A DNA stretch of 64,000 nt. Source: Vagococcus lutrae. GTDB taxonomy: Bacteria; Bacillota; Bacilli; Lactobacillales; Vagococcaceae. Every line of letters starts with the position of its first letter. Position 1 is the first letter of the stretch. The notes beneath the pieces are model-generated. The model searched no databases. It saw only the letters and a list, made by a program, of their open reading frames with translations, and had not been told where the DNA came from. Location: positions 124,001 through 188,000 of the forward strand of contig NZ_NGJW01000002.1 of NCBI RefSeq assembly GCF_003987555.1, given 5' to 3'. A program made the translations under genes and the position numbers. Shown here one piece after another: positions 48,986-57,476 of the stretch.

Positions 48986-50182
48986 TTATTCTGACATTCC
49001 GTCTAAATCGTCACCAATCATATCACCAAGTGTAAAGCCTGTTGATTCTTCTTCTACTTCGTATGTTTCCTCAACGACTGGCTCTTCCTCTTCTTTTTCT
49101 TCCAATGCTTTAATACTTAAAGCAATGCGGTGCTCTTCTGGGCGTACATCCAATACTTTCACTTGGACTTCATCACCTTCTGTTAACACTTCATGAGGCG
49201 TTGCAATATGTTTATGTGAAATTTGCGAAATATGGACTAACCCTTCAACTCCAGGGAAGACTTCAACGAAAGCTCCAAAGGTTGTCAGACGTTTAACAAC
49301 TCCGTCTAAAACAGTGTCAACGGCTGCTTTCTCTTCGATATCTGCCCAAGGTCCAGGTAATGTTTCTTTAATAGAAAGTGAGATACGCTCTTTTTCTGGA
49401 TCAATTGAAAGAACTTTCACTTCTACTTCTTGTCCTGGTTCTAAGACATCTGATGGTTTTGCAACGTGTGCATGTGAAATTTCAGAAACGTGAACTAAGC
49501 CATCGATTCCTCCTAAATCAACAAACGCACCAAAGTCTGTTAAGCGCGCAACTTTCCCTGTCACAACTGCTCCTTCTTCAAGGTCAGCTAAAACTTTTTC
49601 TTTCATTTCAGCTTTTTCTTCTTGAACAACAGCTTTGTGAGATAAAATTAAACGGTTTTCTGATGGTTCAATTTCAATAATTTTGAAGGTCATTGTTTTG
49701 CCTTTATATTCAGAAAAATCAGAGACAAAATGATCTTCTACCATAGATGCCGGCACAAATCCGCGAACACCTACGTCGACGACTAAACCACCTTTGACAA
49801 CATCTGTCACAGGGGCTTCGATAATTTTATTGTTTTTGAAATCTTCTTCGATTTCTTCCCAAACTTTTTTCGCTTCTAAGCGACGTTTAGACAATAAATA
49901 GTTACCATTTTCTTTATCTTTGCCGATAGCGGTAATGACTACCAAGTCTAAAACATCTCCAACGCTTACGACGTCGTTAATATCCTCAACTGGCATAGTA
50001 GATAACTCTTTCAAAGGAACAACGCCTTCTAATCCAGCTCCTACGATTCCAACAAGGGCTTGTTTATCTTCAAGTTGTAAAACTTCCCCTTGCACCACAT
50101 CTCCAATTTTAACTTCTTGAACGCTATCTAGAGCATCCATCATGCTTGTCGTTTCCATTTCATTTTTTTCCATTTCTGACAT
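48986..50182 (-). CDS. rpsA: 30S ribosomal protein S1 homologue
   Basis: A 398-residue protein with four S1 RNA-binding domains (starting at about residues 20, 110, 193 and 278). The last two are the most typical (TDFGAFVDLGGIDGLVHVSEISHAHV and TTFGAFVEVFPGVEGLVHISQISHKHI), and an acidic tail follows. This is the four-domain S1/YpfD form of low-GC Gram-positives. It binds mRNA and helps translation initiation. ATG 50182 has AAGGAGG 11 bases upstream. It is between cmk and der, as in Bacillus. Confidence 0.93.
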   Translation of the reverse strand: MSEMEKNEMETTSMMDALDSVQEVKIGDVVQGEVLQLEDKQALVGIVGAGLEGVVPLKELSTMPVEDINDVVSVGDVLDLVVITAIGKDKENGNYLLSKRRLEAKKVWEEIEEDFKNNKIIEAPVTDVVKGGLVVDVGVRGFVPASMVEDHFVSDFSEYKGKTMTFKIIEIEPSENRLILSHKAVVQEEKAEMKEKVLADLEEGAVVTGKVARLTDFGAFVDLGGIDGLVHVSEISHAHVAKPSDVLEPGQEVEVKVLSIDPEKERISLSIKETLPGPWADIEEKAAVDTVLDGVVKRLTTFGAFVEVFPGVEGLVHISQISHKHIATPHEVLTEGDEVQVKVLDVRPEEHRIALSIKALEEKEEEEPVVEETYEVEEESTGFTLGDMIGDDLDGMSE

Positions 50183-50263
50183 AACTCGTGGCCTCCTTAC
50201 CAACAAAAAGTTCTAATACCATTGTACCTTATCTAACGGACGATTTCTAGGATATACCCTTAT

Positions 50264-50944
50264 TTATTGAAAAAAGTCGTGTTTTTGGATAATTTGCTCG
50301 ATTTTTTCTACGACTTGTTCAATAGACAGTCCCGTTGTATCTAATTCTATCGCGTCTTCTGCTTTAACAAGCGGTGATACTTTGCGAGTGGTATCTTTGT
50401 AATCTCGCTCTTCAATTTCCTTTTTGATCTGCTCAAGCTCTACGGTCATCCCTTTAGCTTTGTTTTCTTCATATCGGCGCTGCGCACGTTCAGCGACACT
50501 GGCAATCAGAAAAATCTTAACAGGAGCGTTAGGTAAAACAATCGTCCCAATATCACGACCATCCATCACAATGTCACTTTGTGCAGCAATTTCTTGCTGT
50601 TGGCGTACTAACGCTTCTCGTACACCTGAGTGAGCAGATACTTCCGAAACATTTTGACTAACATTAGCTTCACGAATCTCATCGGTGACATCTTGATGAT
50701 TAACGAGAACGCGCTGTCCGTCTGCCTCTTGTCGAAAACTAATCGTCATCTCGTCCAAAAGAGATACGAGCCGTTTTTCATCAGCTAACGAAACTTTATT
50801 CATAAGCGCCATATAAGTTAGCGCTCGATACATAGCTCCCGTGTCACAGTAAACATAACCGAGTTTTTTCGCCAGTATCTTAGCGACCGTACTTTTTCCA
50901 GCTGAGGCTGGTCCGTCAATAGCAATTTGCATCTTATTCTTCAT
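50264..50944 (-). CDS. cmk: Cytidylate kinase
   Basis: A 226-residue (d)CMP kinase: P-loop [13 protein letters not shown] at residues 10-22, [13 protein letters not shown], the substrate-binding [13 protein letters not shown], and the LID region [12 protein letters not shown] followed by [20 protein letters not shown] precedes ATG 50944. It supplies CDP/dCDP and heads the cmk-rpsA pair, with 82 bases between. Full-length and intact. Confidence 0.96.
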   Translation of the reverse strand: MKNKMQIAIDGPASAGKSTVAKILAKKLGYVYCDTGAMYRALTYMALMNKVSLADEKRLVSLLDEMTISFRQEADGQRVLVNHQDVTDEIREANVSQNVSEVSAHSGVREALVRQQQEIAAQSDIVMDGRDIGTIVLPNAPVKIFLIASVAERAQRRYEENKAKGMTVELEQIKKEIEERDYKDTTRKVSPLVKAEDAIELDTTGLSIEQVVEKIEQIIQKHDFFQ

Positions 50945-50982
50945 GATTCTCTCCCTAATCCATCCTACATTTTAACCATAAG

Positions 50983-51006
50983 AAAAGTCGTCAATTGACG
51001 ACTTTT
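50983..51006 (-). terminator. Terminator of the LysM gene
   Basis: A perfect 24-bp palindrome with arms AAAAGTCGTCAA/TTGACGACTTTT, followed by TTTTCTT on the minus strand. Confidence 0.85.
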
Positions 51007-51009
51007 TGC

Positions 51010-51690
51010 TTATTGTGTTCGTAATACTTGACCTGGTTGAAGCTCTGAGTCAGTACCTAATCCATTTAATTCAGCTAAATGTTTAGGGTCTATTCCATAC
51101 TGTCTAGCGATGCTCCACAACCATTCCCCTTGCTGAACTGTGTGCGTTCCTGGTCCTCCAGCTTGCGGTTGTTCATTTTGTTGCGTTTGGTTTTGTTGAT
51201 TATTTTGATTCTGTTGATTTTGTTGGTTATTTTGGTTTTGTTGGTTTTGTTGTTGCGCCGCTTCTTGTTCAGCTGCTTCTTGCTCAGCTTGTTGTGCTGC
51301 TTCCTGTTCAGCCTTTTCTCTTTCAGCTGCTTCTTGCTCAGCTTTTTCCTTTTCAGCCTTTTCTTTTGCCGCTTTCTCTTTCTCAGCTTTTTCTTTTTCA
51401 GCCTTTTCTTTCTCAGCTTTTTCTTTCTTAGAAGCCTCAGATTCTTTCTTTTCTACTTGTTCGACTTTAGCTGGCTCTTTCGGCGGTTCAGCGACATCTC
51501 CTTTGGTTGCAATAACAAATATATAGACTAAAATGGCAGCAATCGCAACTAATAACAGGACTAATATCGACATAAAGACGATATTTCCTTTATTACCTGT
51601 TCGTTTTTCGGAACGTGAACTATTCGTTTCATATTCCGTCTCATAAATCGGTTGTTCCCATGGTTGTTTTTCATCTGGTTGTTTACTCAC
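51010..51690 (-). CDS. Membrane-anchored LysM peptidoglycan-binding protein (YpbE-like)
   Basis: A 226-residue type II membrane protein. A cytosolic Asn/Glu-rich N-terminus (1-35) and one membrane span (about 36-62, IVFMSILVLLLVAIAAILVYIFVIA) come first. A low-complexity linker follows, made of repeated EKAEK units (about 85-125), then EQEAAQ and QNQQN repeats (about 130-175). The C-terminal LysM domain (THTVQQGEWLWSIARQYGIDPKHLAELNGL) is at about 182-225. Start GTG 51690 has GAGGGGG upstream. LysM next to recQ-ypbB matches Bacillus ypbE. The linker codes are repetitive and may vary in length between strains. Confidence 0.9.
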   Translation of the reverse strand: MSKQPDEKQPWEQPIYETEYETNSSRSEKRTGNKGNIVFMSILVLLLVAIAAILVYIFVIATKGDVAEPPKEPAKVEQVEKKESEASKKEKAEKEKAEKEKAEKEKAAKEKAEKEKAEQEAAEREKAEQEAAQQAEQEAAEQEAAQQQNQQNQNNQQNQQNQNNQQNQTQQNEQPQAGGPGTHTVQQGEWLWSIARQYGIDPKHLAELNGLGTDSELQPGQVLRTQ

Positions 51691-51721
51691 GTCTGAATCC
51701 CCCTCTTTTTATACTCGCTTC

Positions 51722-53188
51722 TTATTTTACAATATTTTGACTTGAATAGCCAACGTTAAAAAGTTTTTTTAATACCGTCTGCCATTCTGTCGAATCATGA
51801 CTTTCTACTTTTTCAGTTTCCGGTAAACGTGTTTGCCAAATGTCTGGCTGACAATTATCACAGCAATGCTCATTCTTGATGGGCGCTGGAAACATCCCAC
51901 TTTCAAAATAATGATGAATACCCAGTCTGCGACAATTCGTCATCTCCAACCACCTACGCATGATAGTAGTTTGTCTTTCACGTTGTTGCAGTTTTTTCTC
52001 CCACATTTTTTCAAGTCGACTAAGCGACAGCCATCCTTGTTGGTAATGGTCATACCACGTTTTTTGTAAATCAGTAAAGGATTGGACGTCTTTTTGTGCA
52101 CTTTCCATACGTGCTTTAAAATCACGATATTCTGCCAAACTCTCACTTGCTAAATGACGATGTATGTGCCAGTCAGATGGTTGATACAGTACAATGCTGT
52201 GAGCGAGTTTGCCATCTCTTCCCGCTCGACCAGACTCTTGCACAAGCGCTTCTAAACTACTAGGCAAATGAAAATGTATTACAAAACGAATATCCGACTT
52301 ATCTATCCCCATACCAAAAGCACTCGTCGCACAGAGTATGCGCACGTCGCCTTTTAAAAACTGTTCTTGAATCAATCGCCGATCTTGATGAGATAAATCG
52401 CTATGATAAAAAGCACTTGATTGATGACGTTCATGACGCAACCAATCGCTAATACGCACGGCTTCTGCTTTGCTAGAAAAATATAAAATACCTTGTTGCA
52501 AAGTATGACGGTCTAAAAATGAATCTATAAAGTCTTCTTTTTCATTTTTAGTCGTGCATGTCACAACCGAGTAGGTAATATTAGGCCGGTCAACCGAATA
52601 GCGTATGACTTTTACCTCTTCGTTCAAAAATAATTTTTGTTCGATATCTTGTTGGACGGCAGCAGTGGCAGTAGCTGAAAGTGCTAGACATTTTTTAATA
52701 GTTAATTGTGCGACAATTTGAGGAATCTGCTCATACTCTGGACGAAAATCTAACCCCCATTCAGAAATACAGTGAGCCTCATCTACAACAAACAGACTAA
52801 TCGAGCATCTCTGAAGGGCTTCGATAACAGCTGAGGTTGCCAAGCTTTCTGGACTGATGAACAAAAACTTTTGTTGAGAAAGAGAAGAAAGCAACGCTCG
52901 TTTTTCATTAAAATCTAACGAACTATTATAGGTAACTGCCGAAAAAATCCCTTTTTGTTTCAGCGACTGTACTTGGTCATCCATTAAGGCAATCAGAGGA
53001 GAAACGACGACCGTCAAACCGTCTAACAATAAAGTCGGTAACTGATAACATAACGATTTGCCCGTTCCCGTCGGCAATATTGCCAAGACATTCCGTTGTT
53101 CCATAACGGCTTCAATCGTTTCACGTTGGCCTTTTCGAAAGTCTTGATAGCCAAAATAGTGTGATAAAGCCGACTGTAAGTCTTTCAT
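51722..53188 (-). CDS. recQ: RecQ-family ATP-dependent DNA helicase (RecS-like)
   Basis: A 488-residue superfamily 2 helicase. Motif I LPTGTGKSLCYQ, II VDEAHCISEWGLDFRPEY (DEAH), III ALSATAT, IV FSSKAEAV, V ATSAFGMGIDKSDIRFVIHF and VI QESGRAGRDG are intact. A short zinc-binding-like end (CCDNC) is present but no HRDC domain, so it is the short RecS type found next to ypbB. Its ATG overlaps ypbB by 4 bases. It unwinds DNA during recombination or repair (family knowledge). Confidence 0.93.
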   Translation of the reverse strand: MKDLQSALSHYFGYQDFRKGQRETIEAVMEQRNVLAILPTGTGKSLCYQLPTLLLDGLTVVVSPLIALMDDQVQSLKQKGIFSAVTYNSSLDFNEKRALLSSLSQQKFLFISPESLATSAVIEALQRCSISLFVVDEAHCISEWGLDFRPEYEQIPQIVAQLTIKKCLALSATATAAVQQDIEQKLFLNEEVKVIRYSVDRPNITYSVVTCTTKNEKEDFIDSFLDRHTLQQGILYFSSKAEAVRISDWLRHERHQSSAFYHSDLSHQDRRLIQEQFLKGDVRILCATSAFGMGIDKSDIRFVIHFHLPSSLEALVQESGRAGRDGKLAHSIVLYQPSDWHIHRHLASESLAEYRDFKARMESAQKDVQSFTDLQKTWYDHYQQGWLSLSRLEKMWEKKLQQRERQTTIMRRWLEMTNCRRLGIHHYFESGMFPAPIKNEHCCDNCQPDIWQTRLPETEKVESHDSTEWQTVLKKLFNVGYSSQNIVK

Positions 53189-54240
53189 CGTCTTCCCTCC
53201 ACTCTTATTTCATTGATTTGAAACAGCCGCATTTCATAAAATTCAATTTCAGGCAATACTGCTTGTACATCCTTAAATCGCCAATCTCTAATCATCGGAT
53301 GTTGCTTCTCATATACTTTCAGCTTCGCAACTGTTTGCGGTGCTAGACTGAACCACGTTTGATAATGCTCGTCGTAAATTGCCCATTCAATCAAATGATC
53401 GACGACCGTACTATATTTTAAACGTCGTATTGTTTGAACGGCTTCTAGCGTTCCTTTTTCTTTTATCACCTCTACGGTTTCTAACATACTTTGATTGTAT
53501 GGGTGATGTGTCAGCCCTTTTCTCAGACTTCTCATCATAGGAAGATGAACAATATCTTGCTCCAAGACTGATAATAAATGATGTTGATAGTTTTTCTCAC
53601 ACAAAAAGACCGCAAAAGCATCTGTCGTACTTTCCGTCAATAATTGATGACTCGTCCGTCCTATCTTCTCGTGACCTGACAGACGTTTTGTCCAATAAGT
53701 CGCTTCTTCTAATGGGAGTTTTGTTAATAGCGAAAACCACTCTTGATAAAACGCTTCAGCCAGCACATATCTGTCAGACGTTTGAACTTGCAACCAACTT
53801 CGTATAAAACGTTGTTTATCAACGCGTACCTCAATCGGTGTGTAGTCTTTTTCAACGTACGCTAAATGAGAAATCACTTGCGTGGCAAACAATAGTAAGT
53901 CTAAAAACTCATCGTCGATTTTTAAATAACGATGAGAGCAAATATTCTCATTAGGTAACGCACGTAACCTAGTTAATTCACGCTGACCTTTTAACGTCAA
54001 CTGAACGGTCGTTTCATCTTGTAATAAAAACTCATTCGCAACAAGTCGCGCTAATACGTCATCATACACGTCGCGGTTTAAATTTGGGAGCAGGCCGAAA
54101 TATCTCATTTGGTGATAAAAAAAAGCGTAGACTAAAACAGAGCCAGTACGTTTCCCTACGAGTACATGATACAACGTACTCACACGCACCTTGTATCCAT
54201 GGTCGAAACACGTTAAAATAAAATGGTCAGTCGTCAGCAA
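53185..54240 (-). CDS. ypbB: YpbB-like helix-turn-helix protein, RecQ partner
   Basis: A 351-residue protein, mostly helical. The C-terminal part (KGLTHHPYNQSMLETVEVIKEKGTLEAVQTIRRLKYSTVVDHLIEWAIYD) has the HTH/RQC-like fold annotated for YpbB. TTG 54240 is preferred to GTG 54249 since GAGGTGA lies 8 bases before it. It is cotranscribed with recQ (4-base overlap) and is probably an accessory DNA-binding factor for it (inference from conserved pairing). Divergent from ferredoxin with only 30 bases between start codons. Confidence 0.82.
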   Translation of the reverse strand: MLTTDHFILTCFDHGYKVRVSTLYHVLVGKRTGSVLVYAFFYHQMRYFGLLPNLNRDVYDDVLARLVANEFLLQDETTVQLTLKGQRELTRLRALPNENICSHRYLKIDDEFLDLLLFATQVISHLAYVEKDYTPIEVRVDKQRFIRSWLQVQTSDRYVLAEAFYQEWFSLLTKLPLEEATYWTKRLSGHEKIGRTSHQLLTESTTDAFAVFLCEKNYQHHLLSVLEQDIVHLPMMRSLRKGLTHHPYNQSMLETVEVIKEKGTLEAVQTIRRLKYSTVVDHLIEWAIYDEHYQTWFSLAPQTVAKLKVYEKQHPMIRDWRFKDVQAVLPEIEFYEMRLFQINEIRVEGRR

Positions 54241-54270
54241 AATTCTCACCTCGTTAGGAGTTTATCATCT

Positions 54271-54486
54271 ATGTTATGTAAAATTATACCAGAAAAATGT
54301 ATTGCATGCGGACTTTGTCAATTAAAAGCGCCTGACGTCTTTGATTATGATTTAGACGGTTTAGTCCTTTTTAAAGACAATCAGACGATGAAGGAACAAG
54401 TCATTCCCCCTGCATTACAAGAAAGTACGCTTGCCGCTTATCGTAAATGTCCGACACGCGCAATTGTAATTGACAAACAAGCATAA
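54271..54486 (+). CDS. fer: Ferredoxin, 4Fe-4S type
   Basis: A 71-residue ferredoxin. CIACGLC gives three ligands and the C-terminal KCPTRAI the fourth, so one [4Fe-4S] cluster of the Bacillus Fer type; the middle is acidic (VFDYDLDG). ATG 54271 has TAGGAG 10 bases upstream; the frame is open further upstream but overlaps ypbB. The fer-ypbB-recQ arrangement is conserved with Bacillus. Its electron-transfer partners are not in the window. Confidence 0.93.
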   Translation: MLCKIIPEKCIACGLCQLKAPDVFDYDLDGLVLFKDNQTMKEQVIPPALQESTLAAYRKCPTRAIVIDKQA

Positions 54487-54527
54487 AAAAAGGAGCGTTT
54501 GTGTTCGCACATAAACGCTCCTTTTTT
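54485..54527. terminator. Bidirectional terminator between fer and ribU
   Basis: AAAAGGAGCGTTT and AAACGCTCCTTTT with a GTG-TTCG-CAC tetraloop cap, T's on both strands. Confidence 0.9.
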
Positions 54528-54531
54528 TCTC

Positions 54532-55128
54532 TTATTTTTTTATGATTTGATTTTCATTGCCAAACCCTTGCTTTAAAATGAGCCAAGGAATTAATTTTTT
54601 ATAGACAAGAACGAATACCGTACTAACAATAATTCCTTTAATAACGTTGAAAGGTAAGACTCCGACGACTAAATATTTCATCGTGCTCATTCCTAAATCA
54701 AAGTTTAAGATTTTCATGTAAAGCGGTAAAATAAACGTATAGTTCGCTAGCATCATCAGAACAGTCATGGAAGTCGTCCCAGTGACAAGTCCCAATCCTA
54801 GTCTTGAAGTGTCTGCCTTTGAGCGATTAGTAATATAGTATATCGGTAAGACGTACGCTAAAGCTGCTAAAAAGCTCGCAAAATTACCGACGACTTGTGA
54901 TAAGTCGCTTCCGGTTGCTAAAAGGTGCAAAATCGAACGTAGTCCTGCAATCGCAACCGCTGCTCCTGGTCCCAATAAGTATGCACCGATTAAAATCGGA
55001 ATCTCACTAAAATCGACTTTCATAAAAGGAAATAGTGGGACAACCGGGAACGCAAAAAACATAATAACGAACGAAATAGACGCCAACATTGCTACTGTGA
55101 CCATTTTTCTTGCACGATAATTCTTCAT
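54532..55128 (-). CDS. ribU: Riboflavin ECF transporter substrate-binding protein
   Basis: A 198-residue integral membrane S component with six hydrophobic segments. MLASISFVIMFFAFPVVPLFPFMKVDFSEIPILIGAYLLGPGAAVAIAGLR is characteristic of RibU, as is the KYLVVGVLPFNVIKG segment. AGGAGG precedes ATG 55128. It works with the shared EcfA-EcfT energising module (encoded elsewhere) to import riboflavin. The FMN riboswitch upstream confirms the substrate. Confidence 0.95.
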   Translation of the reverse strand: MKNYRARKMVTVAMLASISFVIMFFAFPVVPLFPFMKVDFSEIPILIGAYLLGPGAAVAIAGLRSILHLLATGSDLSQVVGNFASFLAALAYVLPIYYITNRSKADTSRLGLGLVTGTTSMTVLMMLANYTFILPLYMKILNFDLGMSTMKYLVVGVLPFNVIKGIIVSTVFVLVYKKLIPWLILKQGFGNENQIIKK

Positions 55129-55183
55129 TTTTCTTCCTCCTGTGAAGAATTCATCTTCATGGAGCTTTGTTTGTCAACAATTA

Positions 55184-55227
55184 ACCAAAATAAAAAGCTA
55201 TTTTCTGTATAAGGGCAGAAAATAGCT
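55184..55227 (-). terminator. Riboswitch-controlled terminator upstream of ribU
   Basis: AGCTATTTTCTG (55196-55207) and CAGAAAATAGCT (55216-55227), followed on the minus strand by TTTTATTTTGG. Located between the FMN aptamer and the ribU start, as an expression platform. Confidence 0.88.
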
Positions 55228-55260
55228 AAAGTCTTAATTGGAATTGTTCACCAAATAAGC

Positions 55261-55388
55261 TCTATCCTCTTCCATCCAGACTTTACTGTCGGTATTGGAA
55301 TTTCACCAATTCAGCCATCTTGTTGCCAAGATAGGTCGTGGACTATCACCACCGGTCGGGAATTACACCCTGCCCTGAAGACGAACCT
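55261..55388 (-). ncRNA. FMN riboswitch (RFN element)
   Basis: The minus strand carries the conserved RFN blocks in order: TCAGGGCAGGGTG, ATTCCCGACCGG-TGGT, a variable stem, TTGGTGAAATTCCAA, CCGACAGT and AGTCTGGATGGAAGAGGAT. It controls ribU through the terminator downstream. Confidence 0.96.
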
Positions 55389-55426
55389 TTTTAATTTTAT
55401 GTTCATTTATTAGTATACCAAATTTC

Positions 55427-56137
55427 TCACAAGATGCAAGTCTTTGGCTTAACTAATCGGTAGCCTTTGCCACGCACTGTTGTAATCAGTTCGGCGTAGG
55501 CTGGCGAAACGCGACCAATCTGTTTACGCAACTGCGTAATCTGTGCATCGACGACGCGACCGTGGTCGGTCAGATGATACCCCCAGACTTCTTTTAATAA
55601 TTGCTCACGCGTGCAAACTTCTTCTACATGGTCAATCAAAAAAGCGAGCAAGCGAAACTCTAAGGGTTTTAAATCAATTTGTTGTAAAAATAGCCAAGCG
55701 ACCTGTCGCTCCTCATCTAGCCGCAATCCTTCAAAAAAACGATAACCATTAATACGAATGAAAGCTGGCGGAGCATAGTAGAGCGAGAGTAAGCGATGCA
55801 CTCGATGAAGCAACTCTGCTTCGTGGAAAGGCTGACGCAATACTTCTTGCGCTCCCTCCTCAAACGCGCGAATTACCTGTCCATCATCTTCGAAACGTGA
55901 AAGGACGAAAACAGGTAATTGCGTTGTTGTGACCACCTTTTTAAGTGGTTGATAGGTAAAATGATTTTGCCAATTTAAATTCATTATTACTAAATGAGGT
56001 TTTACGAGCGCGAGTGTTTTCTCAAGTCTAGTTAAATCCGATAAAACAGTCATCTCGTAACCGTTCATCTCACAAAGTGTGCGAACTAAGCGAACGGTTC
56101 GTGGATTTTCTTCTAGCAACAAAATCCGATAGTTCAT
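55427..56137 (-). CDS. Orphan OmpR-type response regulator with degenerate receiver
   Basis: A 236-residue regulator: receiver domain (1-120) and winged-helix OmpR DNA-binding domain (about 135-232, LKPLEFRLLAFLIDH ... VVDAQITQLRKQIG ... TTVRGKGYRL). The acidic pair E9/E10 is present, but the phosphorylation aspartate is replaced by Asn53 (VIMNLNW), and the usual lysine of KPF is Gln102 (RQPF). Control by histidine-kinase phosphorylation is therefore unlikely. No kinase gene is adjacent. It starts 4 bases after the rluB stop, so it belongs to the scpA-scpB-rluB operon. The streptococcal orphan regulator RitR has a comparable Asn substitution. Confidence 0.88.
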   Translation of the reverse strand: MNYRILLLEENPRTVRLVRTLCEMNGYEMTVLSDLTRLEKTLALVKPHLVIMNLNWQNHFTYQPLKKVVTTTQLPVFVLSRFEDDGQVIRAFEEGAQEVLRQPFHEAELLHRVHRLLSLYYAPPAFIRINGYRFFEGLRLDEERQVAWLFLQQIDLKPLEFRLLAFLIDHVEEVCTREQLLKEVWGYHLTDHGRVVDAQITQLRKQIGRVSPAYAELITTVRGKGYRLVKPKTCIL

Positions 56138-56141
56138 CCCT

Positions 56142-56864
56142 CTATCCCTCTTTTGAAAGATCTAATAGTTGACGCACTTCTTTTTGTGACAAGCTACGAT
56201 ATTGTCCAGGTTTTAATCCTTTCAATGTTAGATTGCCATACTGCTCACGCTTCAATTTCATCACTGGAAAGCCTACTTCTTTTAACATTTTTTTAACTTG
56301 ATGATTACGACCTTCATGAATTGTTAAAGAAACAATCGCCGTATCTGCTTTTCGATCAGTAGATAATATTTCATAGCGTGCTGGCGCTGTCATGCGTCCA
56401 TCAATTTTAACACCCTTTTTCAAAGGCGATAACATCGCATTGGTAGGGACGCCCTTTACTTTCGCGACATATACTTTATCTACTTCATGGCGAGGATGGT
56501 TTAATTGGTTGGTAAACTCACCGTCGTTAGTCAGTAAGATAAGGCCAGACGTATCATAATCCAAACGACCGACTGGGAAGATGCGTTCTGTTACACCTGG
56601 TAATAAGTCTACTACCGTTTCTCTTCCCTTATCATCGGTAACAGCTGATATATAGCCTCTAGGTTTATATAACATGAAATAGACGTGTTCTTCTTGTAAA
56701 ACAGGTACACCATTTACTTCAATCGTGTCTTTCTTACTTACTTTTGTACCAAGTTCTGTTACTTTTTTGCCATTGACCTTTACTTTACCCTCTAATATTA
56801 GTTGCTCTGATTTTCGGCGTGAAGCCACACCGCTTTGAGCCATCACTTTTTGCAAACGTTCCAC
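56142..56864 (-). CDS. rluB: 23S rRNA pseudouridine synthase RluB/RsuA type
   Basis: A 240-residue pseudouridine synthase: N-terminal S4 domain (MERLQKVMAQSGVASRRKSEQLILEGKVKVNG), then the catalytic motif FPVGRLDYDTSGLILLTNDG with the active aspartate, and HEGRNHQVKKML near the end. The start is GTG 56864 with AAGGGG upstream. It is between scpB and the response regulator, the usual Firmicutes order scpA-scpB-rluB. Confidence 0.94.
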   Translation of the reverse strand: MERLQKVMAQSGVASRRKSEQLILEGKVKVNGKKVTELGTKVSKKDTIEVNGVPVLQEEHVYFMLYKPRGYISAVTDDKGRETVVDLLPGVTERIFPVGRLDYDTSGLILLTNDGEFTNQLNHPRHEVDKVYVAKVKGVPTNAMLSPLKKGVKIDGRMTAPARYEILSTDRKADTAIVSLTIHEGRNHQVKKMLKEVGFPVMKLKREQYGNLTLKGLKPGQYRSLSQKEVRQLLDLSKEG

Positions 56865-56867
56865 TTT

Positions 56868-57476
56868 TTATATTTCCCCTTCCATTAACCCTGTTTCTTC
56901 TTCGATTATTTCTTCGACTGACGATTGAAAAAATAAATCTTCTGTTGTCATTTCAGATAGTTCAGCTTCCATCTCACTGATTGACGGCAATTCACTCAGC
57001 TGTTCTAATCCAAAGTAATTCATGAAGTAATCCGTCACACCATATAAAATTGGACGACCCGGCCCTTCAACTCGACCCACTTCTTTTATCAAATGTCGCG
57101 TGACGAGATTTTGTAAAGCACCAGATGATTGCACGCCTCTAATTTCATCAATTTCAGCGCGTGTTACCGGCTGTTTGTAAGCAATAATTGCCAGTGTTTC
57201 TAAGCTAGCTTGCGATAATTTATTAGACATCGGCGACTGTGCGTATTTTTGTAACAATGGCGCATATTCCTTTTTAGTCACAAGCGTGAAGCGATGACCT
57301 GTTTCCATGATATAAAAACTCGAGTGCGTTTCCGATGTATAGCGTTCATTCATCTGTTCAATCATGCGATAGATGGTGGCCGTATTATCTTCACACAGAT
57401 ACGCCAGTTCGTCTAACGTTAACCCTTCATCCCCTACCACAAATAATAAACTTTCGATTTTACCTTGCAGTGTCAT
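56868..57476 (-). CDS. scpB: Segregation and condensation protein B
   Basis: A 202-residue ScpB, partner of ScpA and SMC in chromosome condensation. Two winged-helix domains: SLLFVVGDEGLTLDELAYL at the N-terminus and SLETLAIIAYKQPVTRAEIDEIRGVQSSGALQNLV in the middle. ATG 57476 has AAGGAG 8 bases upstream and is preferred to GTG 57485. It overlaps the scpA end by 17 bases. An acidic C-terminal tail is present. Confidence 0.95.
   Translation of the reverse strand: MTLQGKIESLLFVVGDEGLTLDELAYLCEDNTATIYRMIEQMNERYTSETHSSFYIMETGHRFTLVTKKEYAPLLQKYAQSPMSNKLSQASLETLAIIAYKQPVTRAEIDEIRGVQSSGALQNLVTRHLIKEVGRVEGPGRPILYGVTDYFMNYFGLEQLSELPSISEMEAELSEMTTEDLFFQSSVEEIIEEETGLMEGEI

Noticed and set aside
51079-51531. 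Long plus-strand open frame antisense to the LysM gene, rich in Leu, Phe and Ser
   Set aside because: It is the reverse of the EKAEK/QNQ repeats, has no ribosome-binding site and no recognisable domain.
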